Of a stretch of DNA of 64,000 nt, positions 39,778-47,686 are shown in pieces. Source of the stretch: Pseudomonas atagonensis (GTDB lineage: Bacteria; Pseudomonadota; Gammaproteobacteria; Pseudomonadales; Pseudomonadaceae). The notes below the pieces were generated by a model. It saw only the letters and a program-made list of their open reading frames with translations. It was not told the DNA's origin and made no database searches. Both the position numbers and the translations under genes were made by a program. The stretch is taken from positions 186,001-250,000 of the forward strand of contig NZ_VXCA01000003.1 of NCBI RefSeq assembly GCF_011369485.1, written 5' to 3'. Position 1 is the stretch's first letter. The number at the start of each line of letters is the position of its first letter.

Positions 39778-40428
39778 ATGGATTTCAACCCGCTCGACCT
39801 TATCCTGCATCTCGACGTCTACCTCGACTTGCTGGTAACCAACTACGGGCCGTGGATCTACGCCATCCTGTTTCTGGTGATCTTCTGCGAAACCGGTCTG
39901 GTGGTGATGCCATTCCTGCCAGGCGATTCGCTGCTGTTCATTGCCGGCGCCGTTGCGGCAGGTGGCGGTATGGATCCGGTGTTGCTGGGCGGTTTGCTGA
40001 TGCTCGCGGCAATCATGGGCGACAGCACCAACTACGTGATCGGCCGAACGGCGGGGGAAAAACTGTTCAGCAATCCGAACTCGAAAATCTTCCGCCGCGA
40101 CTACCTGCAGCAGACCCACGACTTCTACGATAAGCATGGTGGCAAAACCGTAACCCTGGCGCGCTTCCTGCCGATTCTCCGGACCTTTGCACCGTTCGTC
40201 GCCGGCGTAGCGAAAATGCCTTATCCGCGCTTCTTCGGTTTCAGCGTGTTGGGGACGGTATTTTGGGTCGGTGGTCTGGTGACCCTGGGTTACTTCTTCG
40301 GCAACGTGCCATTCATCAAGAAGAACCTGTCGTTGCTGGTGGTCGGGATCATTCTGCTGTCACTGGTACCGATGATCATCGGTGTGGTCCGCAGCCGTTT
40401 CAGCGGCACCAAAGCGCAATCGCACTAA
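39778..40428 (+). CDS. DedA family membrane protein
   Basis: A 216-residue polytopic protein, MDFNPLDLILHLDVYLDLLV at the start. FCETGLVVMPFLPGDSLLFI is the DedA signature. GDSTNYVIGRTAGEKL and ARFLPILRTFAPFVAGVAKM, with the conserved Arg residues, follow. DedA proteins act as undecaprenyl-phosphate or phospholipid flippases and support proton-motive-force balance. It is the second DedA domain in this window besides the fusion at 21258. Confidence 0.92.
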   Translation: MDFNPLDLILHLDVYLDLLVTNYGPWIYAILFLVIFCETGLVVMPFLPGDSLLFIAGAVAAGGGMDPVLLGGLLMLAAIMGDSTNYVIGRTAGEKLFSNPNSKIFRRDYLQQTHDFYDKHGGKTVTLARFLPILRTFAPFVAGVAKMPYPRFFGFSVLGTVFWVGGLVTLGYFFGNVPFIKKNLSLLVVGIILLSLVPMIIGVVRSRFSGTKAQSH

Positions 40429-40432
40429 GCCG

Positions 40433-41245
40433 ATGTGGTCGCTGAGCGCCTGGCGACGCCGGCGCATTCTGGCGAAGCATCCGATTGCCGACGACCTGTG
40501 GCAACGGGTGTGCCATCACTTGAGCTTTCTCGACGGCATCAGCGCTGCCGAAGACCAGTGGCTGCGTGAAGCCTGCGTCCTGTTCCTTGAAGAAAAACAC
40601 CTGACCGCCCTGCCCGGCGTCGAGCTGCATCAGGAACAACGCCTGTTGCTCGCCGCCCAGGCGCAACTGCCGCTGCTGCATCTGGGCGACTTGAACTGGT
40701 ATCAGGGTTTTCACGAAATCGTTCTCTACCCCGATGACTTCCTCAGCCCGCAGCGCCATCGCGATGCCAGCGGCGTCGAGCATGAATGGGATGGCGAACA
40801 CAGCGGCGAAGCCTGGCAGCAAGGGCCGATCATCCTCGCTTGGCCCGGTGTAATGGCCAGTGGCGGCTGGGAAGGTTACAACCTGGTGATCCACGAGCTG
40901 GCGCACAAACTCGACATGCTCAACGGCGACGCCAACGGCCTGCCGCCACTGCACGCCGACATGCGCGTCAGCGATTGGGCCGAAGTCATGCAAGCGGCCT
41001 ACGACGACCTCAACCGCCAACTGGACCACAATCCCGACGCCGAAACCGCCATTGATCCGTATGCCGCGGAAAACCCGGCCGAGTTCTTTGCGGTCACCAG
41101 CGAATACTTCTTCAGCGCCCCGGATCTGCTCGACGAGGCTTATCCACAGGTCTACGCGCAATTGAAGCTTTTCTACCGCCAGGATCCGTTGGGCAGGTTG
41201 CGGCAACTTCAGGCCAGCGACCCGGTCTATCAGGCGCACGACTAA
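40433..41245 (+). CDS. mtfA: Zinc metallopeptidase MtfA
   Basis: A 270-residue protein. [14 protein letters not shown] has the HExxH zinc motif in the MtfA form, and [19 protein letters not shown] supplies the downstream ligand Glu. [19 protein letters not shown] precedes the active site. In E. coli MtfA titrates the glucose repressor Mlc, but pseudomonads lack the Mlc/PTS circuit in that form, so the target here is not known. It starts 4 bases after the DedA stop. Confidence 0.92.
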   Translation: MWSLSAWRRRRILAKHPIADDLWQRVCHHLSFLDGISAAEDQWLREACVLFLEEKHLTALPGVELHQEQRLLLAAQAQLPLLHLGDLNWYQGFHEIVLYPDDFLSPQRHRDASGVEHEWDGEHSGEAWQQGPIILAWPGVMASGGWEGYNLVIHELAHKLDMLNGDANGLPPLHADMRVSDWAEVMQAAYDDLNRQLDHNPDAETAIDPYAAENPAEFFAVTSEYFFSAPDLLDEAYPQVYAQLKLFYRQDPLGRLRQLQASDPVYQAHD

Positions 41246-41357
41246 GCGCTGCACGACTTTCGGTACATGGCGCGACCGGCAGAATATGCCTATAATCGCC
41301 GCCACTTTTTGGTCAATCCGGCCAAGTGTTTTTGGTCAACTACGGGGGCAACGCCCA

Positions 41358-41885
41358 ATGAGCTACAGCAAGATTCCGGCTGGCAAAGACCTGCCGAACG
41401 ACATCTACGTCGCGATCGAGATCCCGGCCAACCACGCGCCGATCAAATACGAAATCGACAAAGACAGCGATTGCCTGTTCGTTGACCGTTTCATGGCCAC
41501 CCCAATGTTTTACCCGGCCAACTACGGTTACATCCCGAACACCCTGGCTGACGACGGTGATCCCCTCGACGTGCTGGTTGTAACCCCTTACCCGGTTGCT
41601 CCAGGCTCGGTGATCCGCGCGCGTCCGGTCGGCATCCTGAACATGACCGACGACGGCGGCGGCGATGCCAAAGTCATCGCAGTGCCACACGACAAGCTGT
41701 CCCAGCTGTACGTCGACGTGAAGGAATACACCGACCTGCCACCGCTGCTGATCCAGCAGATCGAGCACTTCTTCGCGAACTACAAAGATCTCGAAAAAGG
41801 CAAATGGGTGAAGATCGAAGGCTGGGCTGGCGCAGACGCCGCTCGCGACGCGATCACCAAGTCGGTTGCTGCCTACAAGGGCTAA
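41358..41885 (+). CDS. ppa: Inorganic pyrophosphatase
   Basis: Family I cytoplasmic pyrophosphatase of 175 residues. [20 protein letters not shown] begins it. [20 protein letters not shown] continues into the signature [10 protein letters not shown] with the metal-binding Asp residues, and [15 protein letters not shown] lies near the end. It is followed by a strong terminator. Start at 41358 is chosen by family; the frame is open to 41286. Confidence 0.97.
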   Translation: MSYSKIPAGKDLPNDIYVAIEIPANHAPIKYEIDKDSDCLFVDRFMATPMFYPANYGYIPNTLADDGDPLDVLVVTPYPVAPGSVIRARPVGILNMTDDGGGDAKVIAVPHDKLSQLYVDVKEYTDLPPLLIQQIEHFFANYKDLEKGKWVKIEGWAGADAARDAITKSVAAYKG

Positions 41886-41913
41886 GCACTTGCGCAACGC
41901 GTGAGGCTTGACG

Positions 41914-41940
41914 AAAACCCCGGTTGATCCGGGGTTTTTT
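41914..41940 (+). terminator. Intrinsic terminator after ppa
   Basis: AAAACCCCGG, loop TTGAT, CCGGGGTTTTTT: an 8-10-bp stem followed by a run of T. Position 28 bases after the ppa stop. Confidence 0.95.
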
Positions 41941-41959
41941 GTGCTCGTGAAAAGCTGCC

Positions 41960-41976
41960 TTAAACAGAGTGTTTAA
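41960..41976. promoter_or_regulatory. Palindrome upstream of the LexA/PrtR-like repressor gene
   Basis: TTAAACA-GAG-TGTTTAA, a perfect 7-3-7 palindrome 132 bp before the repressor start, past the ppa terminator. It is AT-rich amid GC-rich DNA and could be the repressor's operator. Inference only. Confidence 0.4.
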
Positions 41977-42108
41977 AGCAGACTACAGAAAAGTTTTAAC
42001 CTGTGTAATTTCCCACAAGTACGTCTTACATCCCGTCGCAAAATTCAGCCCTTTTTTGAACGCCCGGTTTATTCAAACCGCTCTGGCACGGCCGTAGACT
42101 CCGTGTTT

Positions 42109-42852
42109 ATGAGAAAGAACACTAGCGGTCCAAGATTCAAGGCACTCCTGGAAGCAGCGAACATCTCCACCACGGGTTTCGCAAAGTTCTGGGGCACGGA
42201 AGCCCAAAATGTCCACAACTGGTACACCCGGGGCGTCCCGGCGTATCGCATGGAAGAAGTCTCACGCCTGCTGTCCGTCAACAGCGAGTGGCTGAAAACC
42301 GGTGAAGGCACCAAAGAGTCGGCGCACCTGCCGGCCGCCAGCAACGGCGACACCTTCGATGCCCAGGCCATTCGTGGCGTGTACACGGTCGTCGATCCCA
42401 ACGACATCGACCTGCCGTTTTTCAAGGAAACACCGCACACCAACGGCAGCGGCAAAACCCACGTCATCCTCGATCCCGATCAAACCATTCGCCTGCCCCG
42501 CGCTCACCTCGACCAGCTCGAAGTGCGCCACACCGACGCCATCTGCGCCCACATGATCGGCAATAGCATGGCCGAACGCATCGAAGACGGCTCGATACTC
42601 GCCATCGACCGAGGCCTGACCCAAGTGGTCGACGGCGAAATCTACGCCATCGAACACGACGGCATGCTGCGCATCAAATACCTGCACCGCATGCCCGGTA
42701 ATGGCCTGCGCCTGCGCAGCCACAACAGCGCCGAACACCCGGACGAAGTCTTTCGCGCATCGCACATCGAGGAACAACGGATTCACATACTGGGCTGGGT
42801 GTTCTGGTGGTCGACATTGAACAAACGCCGGCCGGCGATACCGTTTCTCTGA
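42109..42852 (+). CDS. LexA/PrtR-like repressor: N-terminal HTH plus S24 peptidase domain
   Basis: About 247 residues. The N-terminal helix-turn-helix spans FKALLEAANISTTGFAKFWG and WYTRGVPAYRMEEVSRLL. The S24 domain shows HMIGNSMAERIEDGSILAID with the nucleophilic Ser, and MLRIKYLHRMPGNGLRL with the Lys. Such proteins hold prophage or pyocin genes silent until RecA promotes self-cleavage. No Ala-Gly or Cys-Gly bond is visible in the linker (residues 70-95), so cleavage is uncertain. No phage or tailocin genes follow: the downstream DNA is relic. ATG 42109 is preferred to the in-frame GTG at 42103. Confidence 0.85.
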   Translation: MRKNTSGPRFKALLEAANISTTGFAKFWGTEAQNVHNWYTRGVPAYRMEEVSRLLSVNSEWLKTGEGTKESAHLPAASNGDTFDAQAIRGVYTVVDPNDIDLPFFKETPHTNGSGKTHVILDPDQTIRLPRAHLDQLEVRHTDAICAHMIGNSMAERIEDGSILAIDRGLTQVVDGEIYAIEHDGMLRIKYLHRMPGNGLRLRSHNSAEHPDEVFRASHIEEQRIHILGWVFWWSTLNKRRPAIPFL

Positions 42853-42885
42853 CCTGATACGGTTCTTCGACCCTGCATCACCCGC

Positions 42886-42910
42886 TGTCGGAGCGAGCCT
42901 GCTCGCGAAG
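42886..42910. repeat. Single REP sequence after the repressor gene
   Basis: TGTCGGAGCGAGCCTGCTCG followed by CGAAG: one REP arm, with GCGAG-core hairpin, without an inverted partner nearby. The paired copies elsewhere suggest that this one lost its partner. Confidence 0.7.
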
Positions 42911-43160
42911 AGGCCCAGAAAGTCAGTACAAATGGCAGTTTTCTAACAGCACCGTGGCTCTATTCCGCACTTGAGACTGGGAATCCTCAACAAAACTGAG
43001 TATCCTGCGCCCCACATTTGCGCATCGACCCGCCCCGCGGCTCAGAGAGCGCCCGACACGGCAGACCAACGTCTGACCAAGTCCCACAGCCGGACGCAGA
43101 TCCGGGTGTACGTTTTGAAGGCTGACGCGGTTTACCAAAAATAAACCAAGCCAGTCCCCG

Positions 43161-43189
43161 AGAAGCCGGCCACAAGCCGGCTTTTTAAT
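43161..43189 (+). repeat. 29-bp hairpin repeat, left copy flanking the restriction island
   Basis: AAGCCGGC (43163-43170) pairs perfectly with GCCGGCTT (43176-43183) across a CACAA loop and is followed by TTTTT, so it would work as an intrinsic terminator. The same 29 bp, with two substitutions, recur at 45938-45966 beyond the restriction-modification genes. Confidence 0.75.
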
Positions 43190-43419
43190 TGTCCGACTTA
43201 ATCCCATCCCATCCGAGAATCTTCCTGATAGCTTAGCTATTCTGGGGAGGTTAAGGCGCTCCTCTGTCCGACTCCGCCTGGTTCAGCCTCGGCGCGCAAA
43301 TCAAACAACGAACCCTCGACGTTGCCCTACAACTCGCCGCCTGACAATTTACTTCACCCACTCAATTTCGTCCGTCCAGCACAGTGCCATACGGGCGTTT
43401 TTTATGCCGAGGAAAGCTC

Positions 43420-43494
43420 ATGGCTCATGACAAATACCCGCTTAAAAAAGGAGATCAAGATACCCAAGCAGCAGGCGGTACTGACTGCCAGTAG
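43420..43494 (+). pseudogene. 24-codon reading frame, possible remnant of a phage-type gene
   Basis: It has a GAGGAAA site 5 bases before the ATG and reads MAHDKYPLKKGDQDTQAAGG before a TAG. It is too short to call. The good ribosome-binding site and its position after a repressor gene suggest the truncated start of a former gene. Confidence 0.3.
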
Positions 43495-43618
43495 ACGCCG
43501 AGCAAACGACATCAACTCAAGACCGTTCGGGTGGTTGGTTCGAATTTCCCTTCCGATAACGACCAGAAGCCGGGATAATCAAATGTTTACCTCTTCATCC
43601 AAGATTTGATGGGAAATT

Positions 43619-44887
43619 ATGGCGACCAGACGTTATGTATCATTGTTCAGTGGGGGAATGGGTCTTGACCTCGGTCTAGAGCACGCTGGCTTCGAGCCCC
43701 TACTGTGCAATGAGATCGACAAGATGGCTGTCGAAACAATCAAGTTGAACAAGCCCCACCTACCCGTGCTTGCATGCAGTGTTGAAAGCATCACTGGCGA
43801 GCAGATTCGAGAGATATCCGAACTCAATGAACACCCACTTGACCTTCTAGCTGGCGGCCCACCTTGCCAGAGCTTCAGCGTCTACGGGAATAGGAAGGGG
43901 ATTCAGGACGGTCGTGGCAAGATGCTCTTCGAGTATCTGCGCCTCGTGGGTGAACTTCGGCCCAAGGTCTTCATCATGGAAAACGTTCGCGGCCTACATT
44001 CAATGCCGTTGATCCCCGAGAAGCTCCTTTCGGAGGTCGAAAATGCCGAGCCATGGATGGCCGAAAAAGGAAGCCTAGTCCGCGAACTAATGCTTGAGTT
44101 CGAGAAGATTGGCTACCATGTGGACGGCTTCCTCGTGAACTCCGTCAACTACGGTGCCCCGCAAATCCGAGAGCGACTGATCCTGATCGGGAATCGTTAC
44201 AACCTCGTTGCAAAATTCCCTGAGCCAACCCACAGCAATCGACCAAGCGACAACCTCCCACAATTCAGAACGCTCCGCGACGTTATTGGCAATGGCTTCC
44301 GAGATAATGACTCGGACCTGATGAACTTCAGCCCCAGGAAGCTAAATTATTTAGCGATGGTTCCGCCTGGTGGAAACTGGCGCAGTTTACCCGTCGAAAT
44401 TCAGAAGGAGTCAATGGGCAAAAGTTGGTATCTCAAGGGAGGCAGGAGCGCTACATGGCGACGTCTGTCGTGGGACTACCCCTCACCGACAGTAGTTACT
44501 ATGCCCAACCACTCGTCTACCAGTATGTGCCACCCGAACGAGGTTCGTGCCTTGACAGTAGGTGAGTGCGCTGCCATTCAAGAGTTTCCGAGGGACTGGA
44601 AATTCTCAGGCCGAACATCAGACAAATACAAACAGATCGGAAATGCAGTTCCGCTCAAACTGGGAGAGATGGCCGGGCGATGTGCCTCTGAACTATTAGA
44701 GAGGATCGATCTGATCGAGAAAGGTTCTGCGTGCGAGCCTAGCGAGCATATACCCTCACGCGTCGAGCACCTGCGCTCCCACGTCCGCACTAAACGCTAC
44801 TGGCACAAAGGGCAGGCACTGGCGGGTGATCACGACTACTACGCCGATAAGGAGGAGGAGCAAAAGCCGCAACGCCTCCTGCTATAG
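43619..44887 (+). CDS. DNA (cytosine-5-)-methyltransferase of a type II restriction-modification system
   Basis: A 422-residue C5 methylase. Motif I is VSLFSGGMGLDLGLEHAGFE, motif IV is LLAGGPPCQSFSVYG with catalytic Cys83, motif VI is IMENVRG with Glu121, and motif VIII is QIRERLILIG. The variable region between carries the target-recognition domain, and motifs IX-X are RALTVGECAAIQEFPRDW and YKQIGNAVP. Codon use is visibly less GC-biased than in neighbours (TTA, ATA, AGA appear). It converges with the endonuclease gene, whose stop is 5 bases away. The site recognised cannot be read from sequence. Confidence 0.93.
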   Translation: MATRRYVSLFSGGMGLDLGLEHAGFEPLLCNEIDKMAVETIKLNKPHLPVLACSVESITGEQIREISELNEHPLDLLAGGPPCQSFSVYGNRKGIQDGRGKMLFEYLRLVGELRPKVFIMENVRGLHSMPLIPEKLLSEVENAEPWMAEKGSLVRELMLEFEKIGYHVDGFLVNSVNYGAPQIRERLILIGNRYNLVAKFPEPTHSNRPSDNLPQFRTLRDVIGNGFRDNDSDLMNFSPRKLNYLAMVPPGGNWRSLPVEIQKESMGKSWYLKGGRSATWRRLSWDYPSPTVVTMPNHSSTSMCHPNEVRALTVGECAAIQEFPRDWKFSGRTSDKYKQIGNAVPLKLGEMAGRCASELLERIDLIEKGSACEPSEHIPSRVEHLRSHVRTKRYWHKGQALAGDHDYYADKEEEQKPQRLLL

Positions 44888-44891
44888 ACCA

Positions 44892-45713
44892 TCAGCCGCC
44901 GTTAGTGGCCTTTAATATGCCAACCCAATCAATGATTCCATCGCTATCGATGAATGCTTCATAGCGCCGCGCGAAGGAGTTGCGGAACTCGGTCATAAGT
45001 GACTGAGCCTCCCTCAGCCCTTCGCGCTTGGACTCAATCGCTGCCTGGATACCCTCCATGACCCAAATCTGGGTATCTGGATGCCCTCCAAGCCATGACC
45101 AGAATTCTTGCCCTGCGAGCACAGTCACATAGTCCTGAAGATCGTGAACGTCATGATTGGCACCGAAGCTGATTCCCCGGACCAGACGATACTTGTCCGT
45201 AAGGTTTTCGGCTCGCCCATAGAACGTAGCGATCACAACCTTATCGTGACTATGCTCCGCAGCCTCGAAGAGCTCCCGGATTTCTTTGAAAGACTTATTC
45301 AACTCCACTGCCTGACCGAGCTGTATGGTCCATTTACTCGCTTTAAGTGAAAGGAGAATTTCTTTTCCGTCCTTTCGAACGACGTGATCGACGTTATCGA
45401 AGCACGATTTCTTGAAGTTTTTTGCCTCCCGCGTTGCCTTGTCCAGCTTGGTTGTTCCAAAAACTCTAGGAAGAATCTTCTCGTCAATCAGCTTGCCAAA
45501 ACCAGTGGCATGCCCGATCGCAAAGTGCCCACCAAGCAGGAAATCAGCAAGCTCATGGAAGTCCAAGTGCCCATGAAGAGCTGACACTAGGGGGGCCATG
45601 AATGGATTAACCTCCATGGTATCGTGCTTTTCCTGGCGGACCTTCTTCAGGCGCTCTTCCAACCACCAGGCCGCCTGTTCCTTGACCCCGTTTAGCACTG
45701 CCTCGCGTTCCAT
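44892..45713 (-). CDS. Type II restriction endonuclease paired with the C5 methylase
   Basis: About 273 residues; the family looks like the PmeII-type endonucleases (from memory, moderately sure). Landmarks are HLDFHELADFLLGGHFAIGH, KKSCFDNVDHVVRKDGKEIL and LLSLKASKWTIQLGQAVELN. Asp111 of DHVV and Lys126 of SLKAS would form a PD-(D/E)xK-like active site. Composition is as atypical as the methylase's. The second ATG (45713) is preferred because GGGGG sits 6 bases from it but abuts the ATG at 45719. The opposite orientation to the methylase means the two are controlled from separate promoters. Confidence 0.8.
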   Translation of the reverse strand: MEREAVLNGVKEQAAWWLEERLKKVRQEKHDTMEVNPFMAPLVSALHGHLDFHELADFLLGGHFAIGHATGFGKLIDEKILPRVFGTTKLDKATREAKNFKKSCFDNVDHVVRKDGKEILLSLKASKWTIQLGQAVELNKSFKEIRELFEAAEHSHDKVVIATFYGRAENLTDKYRLVRGISFGANHDVHDLQDYVTVLAGQEFWSWLGGHPDTQIWVMEGIQAAIESKREGLREAQSLMTEFRNSFARRYEAFIDSDGIIDWVGILKATNGG

Positions 45714-45719
45714 ATGCAT

Positions 45720-46038
45720 CCCCCAACGCCAAAAGCGTCGGAGTATCTATCATGTGGTATGGCTGGGCAACGCGATATCACCGCGCCGCCACACGAAGGA
45801 GGTGAATCTTCTAAATCAGCCCGATGAGCGCCCCACACGTCGCATGAGATGCCCTGCCACGCAGAATCAAACTGGGAATGGGGGGGATTGTATTGTTGTT
45901 TTTAAATTTTATTTAAAATCAAATATTTAGCCAATAAAGAAGCCAGCCACAAGCCGGCCTTTTAATGCCTGAAAAAAACATGCCTACCGTCTGAAACCCG
46001 AATCCTCCACTTGTCGGGCTCGGGACACCCTTGCCACC
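45720..46038. other. Intergenic stretch between the endonuclease and relB genes
   Basis: No gene is seen. Near the endonuclease start there is ACGC-CAAAA-GCGT, a short palindrome. From 45890 to 45935 the DNA is very AT-rich (TTTAAATTTTATTTAAAATC). The right copy of the 29-bp hairpin repeat follows at 45938. Confidence 0.5.
45938..45966 (+). repeat. 29-bp hairpin repeat, right copy flanking the restriction island
   Basis: Twenty-seven of 29 bases equal the copy at 43161-43189. The two changes (G to A, T to C) weaken the stem, so this copy looks like the decayed one. The pair lies in direct orientation, about 2.78 kb apart. Confidence 0.75.
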
Positions 46039-46058
46039 GTAACGACAAACGTCATTAC
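46039..46058. promoter_or_regulatory. Putative RelB operator
   Basis: GTAACGAC-AAAC-GTCATTAC, an inverted repeat with one mismatch per arm pair, 12 bases before the relB ATG. Autoregulatory operators of relBE operons sit here, so this is a plausible RelB binding site. Confidence 0.5.
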
Positions 46059-46070
46059 AGGTATTCAATC

Positions 46071-46310
46071 ATGGCTTCCATCAACATCCGCATCGATGAC
46101 GAACTGAAACAACGTTCCTTTGCCGAGTTGGAAAAACTCGGTGTCACATCTTCGGAGCTTTTGCGTCAGCCCCTTCAATATGTGGCGGAACGAGGCAAAC
46201 TGCCATTCAACGCGGCGTTACTCAGCGAAGAAGATGAAGCACTCATCGCCGTGGTCACTGAACGTCTTGCCGCTCCTCAGCGAGTCAAGGTAAGCCTGGA
46301 TGACCTATAA
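46071..46310 (+). CDS. relB: RelB/DinJ family antitoxin
   Basis: A 79-residue ribbon-helix-helix protein. MASINIRIDDELKQRSFAEL followed by KLGVTSSELLRQPLQYVAER is the RelB/DinJ pattern: an INIRIDDEL beta strand and two helices. In typical homologues the segment reads SxLLRxFLQYV; here F is replaced by P, which may weaken the fold. The tail ends VKVSLDDL. It starts the toxin reading frame by overlap, but that toxin is truncated (46300-46365), so the antitoxin is an orphan. Start at 46071 is preferred to 46011. Confidence 0.9.
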   Translation: MASINIRIDDELKQRSFAELEKLGVTSSELLRQPLQYVAERGKLPFNAALLSEEDEALIAVVTERLAAPQRVKVSLDDL

Positions 46311-46365
46311 TCTCGAGTTTGATCGTCGTGCGTGTAATCGGGTGCTGGAAGCCCCTTTAAAGTAA
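46300..46365 (+). pseudogene. relE: relE toxin remnant (21 codons)
   Basis: Beginning at an ATG that overlaps the relB stop by 11 bases, the frame reads MTYNLEFDRRACNRVLEAPL and one further residue before TAA. MTYNLEFDRRA is the standard RelE N-terminus; an intact toxin has about 95 residues, continuing with a basic catalytic core. No further relE-like sequence is seen downstream. The toxin is lost, probably by deletion. Confidence 0.75.
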
Positions 46366-46429
46366 GTAGACTTCCAACACAGTTGGCCGGTCTATAAATC
46401 CGGGAACCACTCCACAAGGAAGTTAAAAA

Positions 46430-46861
46430 TTGATCCACCGCACTCTGAGCTCACAACTGAGATCCGTTGCCGCAACAACCCTGTGCCTCTGCTTGACCGG
46501 ATGCGTCGGTGTAGGCATCTCCCTCCCAGAAAAAGTCACACTCAAAACCAACGCCTACAAAGCGCAAAGCTACCGCTCAATCACCCCGCAAATCACCAGA
46601 ACAGCAACATCAACGCCCACCCGCGAGTGGTGCGGAATCACGGTCTGGGCGCTGGTGATCCCGGTGCCGTTGAAGCTGCCTGTGTGCAATTCGTACGACG
46701 AGCAATCCTTTGGCCGCGACGAATTCGGCAGGGAAGTTGTTCTGCTCGACACACGACAAACAGTGCCTTCCCCGCTCTACGCCTGCGGCCCACTCATGGT
46801 GCTGGGGCCGATCGTTCACGGGTACGAGGGCAATGCACTGTGCGGTGTTTTTCCTAAATGA
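46430..46861 (+). CDS. Small Cys-containing lipoprotein of unknown function, TTG start
   Basis: A 143-residue protein starting at a TTG (46430), supported by AAGGAAG 7 bases before it and by the lipoprotein signal that follows (LCLCLTGC, lipobox LTGC). The mature part has further Cys residues (WCGIT, PVCNS, YACGP, ALCGVF) that could form disulfides in the periplasm. Similar small lipoproteins occur across pseudomonads. Not recognised as a named family. Confidence 0.7.
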   Translation: MIHRTLSSQLRSVAATTLCLCLTGCVGVGISLPEKVTLKTNAYKAQSYRSITPQITRTATSTPTREWCGITVWALVIPVPLKLPVCNSYDEQSFGRDEFGREVVLLDTRQTVPSPLYACGPLMVLGPIVHGYEGNALCGVFPK

Positions 46862-46870
46862 AGAGATGAG

Positions 46871-47683
46871 TCACGGATAACTAAACGCCTTAACCAACGT
46901 CAACTCCCCCACCGCTCGCATTGGCACCACAAACGTCTCCATCTTCTCGCTCGGCGTCCCTTCCTCGGTAATCACCGTCACCTGCGCCGTGGTCAGCGCC
47001 TGCACCGCTTCTTCCCCGCCTTCATCATCCCCGCGATAGCCGCCGCCGTAATAGTTCACATACACCAGATATTGCCCCTTGATCGGCGCCGGCATGGCGA
47101 AGATTTCCGGGCCGTAGCCCGTGGTCACGTCGACGTCCAGAGCCGCGCCGTTGGCGGCGGTGCGGTTGCCGTACCAGATGTGTGCGCCGTCGGGGGTGAC
47201 GAGGTGCAGGTCGAGGTCGGTGCCGTCGCTGTCCCACGACAGCAGTACGCGCAGTTTGGCTGGGGTGGCGCCGCCGCTGGTGTTGAGGAATTGCGTGCGG
47301 CGGCGTTGTTGTCCGTCGGGGCTGCGGACTTCGACGCTGTTACTGCCGTTGGGAAAGGAGAACGGACGGTCGAAGCGGCCGCTGTCGTCGATTTTCAGCG
47401 GCATGCTCACGCCGTTGACGATCAGTCGGCCGGGCTCATTCCCCTTTGCCGTGGCTTTGATTTCGCCGCTGATGCGTGCGGTATTGGCTTGGCCAATCGG
47501 AGTGTTGACCGACGAGGCCGGGTAGTTGACGGTCTGTCGGAAGCTTTCGCCCTCGCCTTCGGGGGCGCCACTGCGCCAGCCACCAATCGGGGTGTCGAGT
47601 TTGACACTGTCGGCAGCCATTGCCGGTGAGAGCGCGGTCAACGTGCAGAGCAGCAGCAAGACCTGTGGATAACGGAGTGTCAT
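46871..47683 (-). CDS. magF: MagF: YfaP-like DUF2135 periplasmic protein
   Basis: A 270-residue protein with a Sec signal ending PAMAADS. The DUF2135 domain carries LRVLLSWDSDGTDLDLHLVT and PDGAHIWYGNRTA, then YGPEIFAMPAPIKGQYLVYV. It is the last gene of the mag operon and is paralogous to the first gene (56256-57047), with the same DLDLHLVTPDG core. In P. aeruginosa the operon is needed for the membrane complex around MagD. Confidence 0.9.
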   Translation of the reverse strand: MTLRYPQVLLLLCTLTALSPAMAADSVKLDTPIGGWRSGAPEGEGESFRQTVNYPASSVNTPIGQANTARISGEIKATAKGNEPGRLIVNGVSMPLKIDDSGRFDRPFSFPNGSNSVEVRSPDGQQRRRTQFLNTSGGATPAKLRVLLSWDSDGTDLDLHLVTPDGAHIWYGNRTAANGAALDVDVTTGYGPEIFAMPAPIKGQYLVYVNYYGGGYRGDDEGGEEAVQALTTAQVTVITEEGTPSEKMETFVVPMRAVGELTLVKAFSYP

Positions 47684-47686
47684 GGT

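Larger units (their letters stand above)
42853..43618. other. Gene-poor relic stretch with single REP, hairpins and small ORF remains
   Basis: 766 bp without a convincing gene. It contains one isolated REP (42886-42910), a GGTTTA-N7-TAAACC palindrome (43129-43147), a terminator-like hairpin (43161-43189), a perfect ATAGCT-T-AGCTAT palindrome (43228-43240), and a 24-codon reading frame at 43420. The sequence near 43380-43420 (GCCATACGGGCGTTTTTTAT) resembles terminator-like DNA seen in phage regions. With the repressor upstream, it reads as the remains of a prophage or tailocin junction, which is inference. Confidence 0.5.

Noticed and set aside
42923..43207. A 94-codon minus-strand frame after the repressor gene
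   Set aside because: It runs through a terminator-like hairpin and a palindrome, has no family resemblance and no ribosome-binding site.
43322..43609. A 95-codon plus-strand frame before the methylase gene
   Set aside because: No ribosome-binding site, mixed composition, and the better-supported ATG at 43420 lies in a different frame; treated as relic DNA.
45598..45930. A plus-strand frame opposite the endonuclease start
   Set aside because: Shadow of the endonuclease gene; no start signal.
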